From contig CALUKD010000006.1 in NCBI GenBank assembly GCA_944321125.1, positions 1 to 64,000 on the forward strand: DNA of 64,000 nt, read 5' to 3'. The notes under the pieces were generated by a model, which ran no database searches, was not told the origin of the DNA, and was given only the letters and a program-made list of their open reading frames with translations. Within the stretch, counting starts at the first letter, position 1. Each line of letters opens with the position of its first letter. This document shows, in pieces, positions 62,561-64,000 of the stretch. The position numbers and the translations under genes are program-made. Origin of the DNA: Candidatus Butyricimonas faecavium. Its GTDB lineage: Bacteria; Bacteroidota; Bacteroidia; Bacteroidales; Marinifilaceae.

Positions 62561-64000
62561 TCACTTACTCACCTTAGCGTAATTCTCGCCACTTAAAATC
62601 TCTTCGATTTTACGAGCCACACCCAACAAGTGGGTCTTGGTCAATGGGTCGGTCACCACGGCTGCCCTTCTCTTGGCTCGAGCGGCAATTTTTTCAAATT
62701 GAGCTACATACATAACACCCATTTCCGGCATCACGTCCATCGGTCCATCCTCCACAACCACCGAAGCCACGAACAAATACGCATTCTGCACCATCCGCTC
62801 ATGAGCTGACAATTTAGTTTTGTTGTCCATACAACTCCAAACCCCATCGTACAAATCATCCATAAAATTCTGAATCGTGTAAGCATTCTTGCCATTATAC
62901 TCCTCATCTTTCAGCATGTTTGTCATCTCGGTCATAATCTTCGGCATCAACTTACCGGTCACTCTGCTAATATAGGCATCCATATTACTACTTACAAGTT
63001 GCGATGTATGGCAGTTATACAACCAAGGCAATTCTTGAAAGAAATATTTCTTCAAGAACATCATCGCTTGATGTTGTTTCTCTTTCTCCACGGGAACGAA
63101 CTTGGGCATCCCTTCCGAACGCAAAGCCGCATTCGTGTATCGTCCTCCTACGTATTTCATCGCATGCATCACGTAACGCATGTATTGGCTAATTACGGCA
63201 TTATACAACTCCTTTAGCAAAGTGTAATTCTCATCGTCAGCCTCAACCGTCCATGCCTCCAAATTCTCCATGATAACCTTCAGGTTTTTCATACCCAATT
63301 CATTGGCAGCAAGAGCATCGGAACTCAAATCCTCCGATTGGAAACGAGGGTCCCATTTATCGATTTCTGTACCGAAGAATACTCTCGGGTTGGCTTTCCG
63401 TTGTGCAGTCACCCACTCTCTTAAATATTTTGTTTCTTCTTCTACACTCTTGGTATCGCCAAAATAACGATATCCCCAGTCAATAGCGAAGTTGTCGTAC
63501 TCCCCAATACGCGGAATCATATAATCCAAATCCAGATTATCTTCCGGCTGAGCGGCATAATTGAAACGAGCGTAATCCATGATTGACGGGCAATGTCCGT
63601 GTTTCTTCACGAACTCGCGATCACGAATTTCAGATAACGAACAAGTCCAGCTACTTGCAAAGTTATGGCGCAATCCCAAGGTATGCCCCACCTCGTGAGC
63701 CACAATATATTTAATCAACTCTCCGGTTAATTTCTGATCATACGGAAATTTACGGGCGATCGGGTTGATCACGGCTGTTTGTGCGAAATACCAAGATTGA
63801 ACCAAACTCAACACGTTGTGAAACAATCCCACGTGTGAACAAATAATCTCGCCCGAACGAGGGTCTGCCACGTGAGGTCCATAAGCATTCGGCATCGGCG
63901 AAGCCTTGTAGGAAATTACAGAATAACGGGCATCCTCGATAGAGAAATCCGGATCTTCTTCCGGGGTTGGCGCCAATCTGGCTTGGATGGCATTCTTAAA
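62561..64000 (-). CDS. DUF5117-type zinc-dependent metalloprotease, 5' end outside the window
   Basis: The visible C-terminal 479 residues (to the window edge at 64000, frame open) carry an intact zinc site YIVAHEVGHTLGLRHNF (His-Glu-Val-Gly-His with the third His at HNF; bases 63665-63697) and the Met-turn SIMDYARFNY. The N-terminal DUF5117/DUF5118 part and signal peptide lie beyond the right edge. Such proteins are exported zinc endopeptidases. This one should be active. The paralogue 17 bp downstream has the same fold but a destroyed zinc site. Confidence 0.93.
   Translation of the reverse strand, partial: FKNAIQARLAPTPEEDPDFSIEDARYSVISYKASPMPNAYGPHVADPRSGEIICSHVGLFHNVLSLVQSWYFAQTAVINPIARKFPYDQKLTGELIKYIVAHEVGHTLGLRHNFASSWTCSLSEIRDREFVKKHGHCPSIMDYARFNYAAQPEDNLDLDYMIPRIGEYDNFAIDWGYRYFGDTKSVEEETKYLREWVTAQRKANPRVFFGTEIDKWDPRFQSEDLSSDALAANELGMKNLKVIMENLEAWTVEADDENYTLLKELYNAVISQYMRYVMHAMKYVGGRYTNAALRSEGMPKFVPVEKEKQHQAMMFLKKYFFQELPWLYNCHTSQLVSSNMDAYISRVTGKLMPKIMTEMTNMLKDEEYNGKNAYTIQNFMDDLYDGVWSCMDNKTKLSAHERMVQNAYLFVASVVVEDGPMDVMPEMGVMYVAQFEKIAARAKRRAAVVTDPLTKTHLLGVARKIEEILSGENYAKVSK

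Overview
The window is a piece of a Bacteroidota chromosome, most likely a gut Bacteroidales. Evidence: three SusC/SusD- or TlpA-type nutrient clusters, an ECF sigma/FecR pair, fimbrillin-like lipoproteins, -7 promoter elements of the TAnnTTTG type, and almost no Shine-Dalgarno signals. The repeated pairing of SusCD with TlpA-like thioredoxins and HExxH metalloproteases resembles Odoribacteraceae (Butyricimonas/Odoribacter). That genus-level guess is inference from gene content, not from a marker gene.

Layout. 1-4.0 kb: a visibly AT-rich accessory flank with three exported or membrane proteins (one a leucine-rich-repeat lipoprotein with a recent internal duplication) and a 1.17 kb gene-free stretch carrying hairpins and repeated GGTATCAT words. 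4.0-9.8 kb: an AraC regulator and a YczE-like membrane protein, divergent from a tripartite efflux operon (TolC, HlyD/EmrA-like, EmrB-like MFS). 9.8-20.6 kb: an XRE regulator divergent from a six-gene operon (SusC, SusD, an M43-like lipoprotein lacking its zinc motif, TlpA thioredoxin, two fimbrillin-like lipoproteins); the 329 bp between them holds four inverted repeats. 20.6-24.4 kb: a two-gene ABC exporter and an alpha/beta hydrolase. 24.4-31.8 kb: an M49-like peptidase, an outer-membrane barrel and an unknown protein (minus strand), then dusB, glpK-glpF and an exported nitroreductase. 31.9-40 kb: core genes on the minus strand (acyltransferase, a 59-residue membrane protein, an unknown protein, gltX; then pyrH, dxs, a Crp/Fnr regulator and an aminotransferase). 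40.1-53.8 kb: envelope glycosylation genes (GT2, LAB_N protein, two divergent ArnT-like GT39 enzymes) interrupted by a complete ECF sigma-FecR-SusC-SusD-DUF4465-thioredoxin cassette. 53.9-64 kb: a tightly packed minus-strand operon of two paralogous DUF5117-type zinc proteases (one intact, one catalytically dead), three thioredoxin-fold proteins and a DPP IV-like S9 peptidase, running off the right edge.

How they fit. Three separate clusters join envelope nutrient or protease genes to thioredoxin-fold proteins with signal peptides. A reasonable model is redox-assisted capture and digestion of disulfide-containing peptides at the cell envelope. The most unusual observation is that two unrelated metalloprotease families here have each lost every zinc ligand and the catalytic glutamate while the reading frame and the rest of the fold stay intact, which suggests retained pseudoproteases (binding or chaperone roles) in these clusters.
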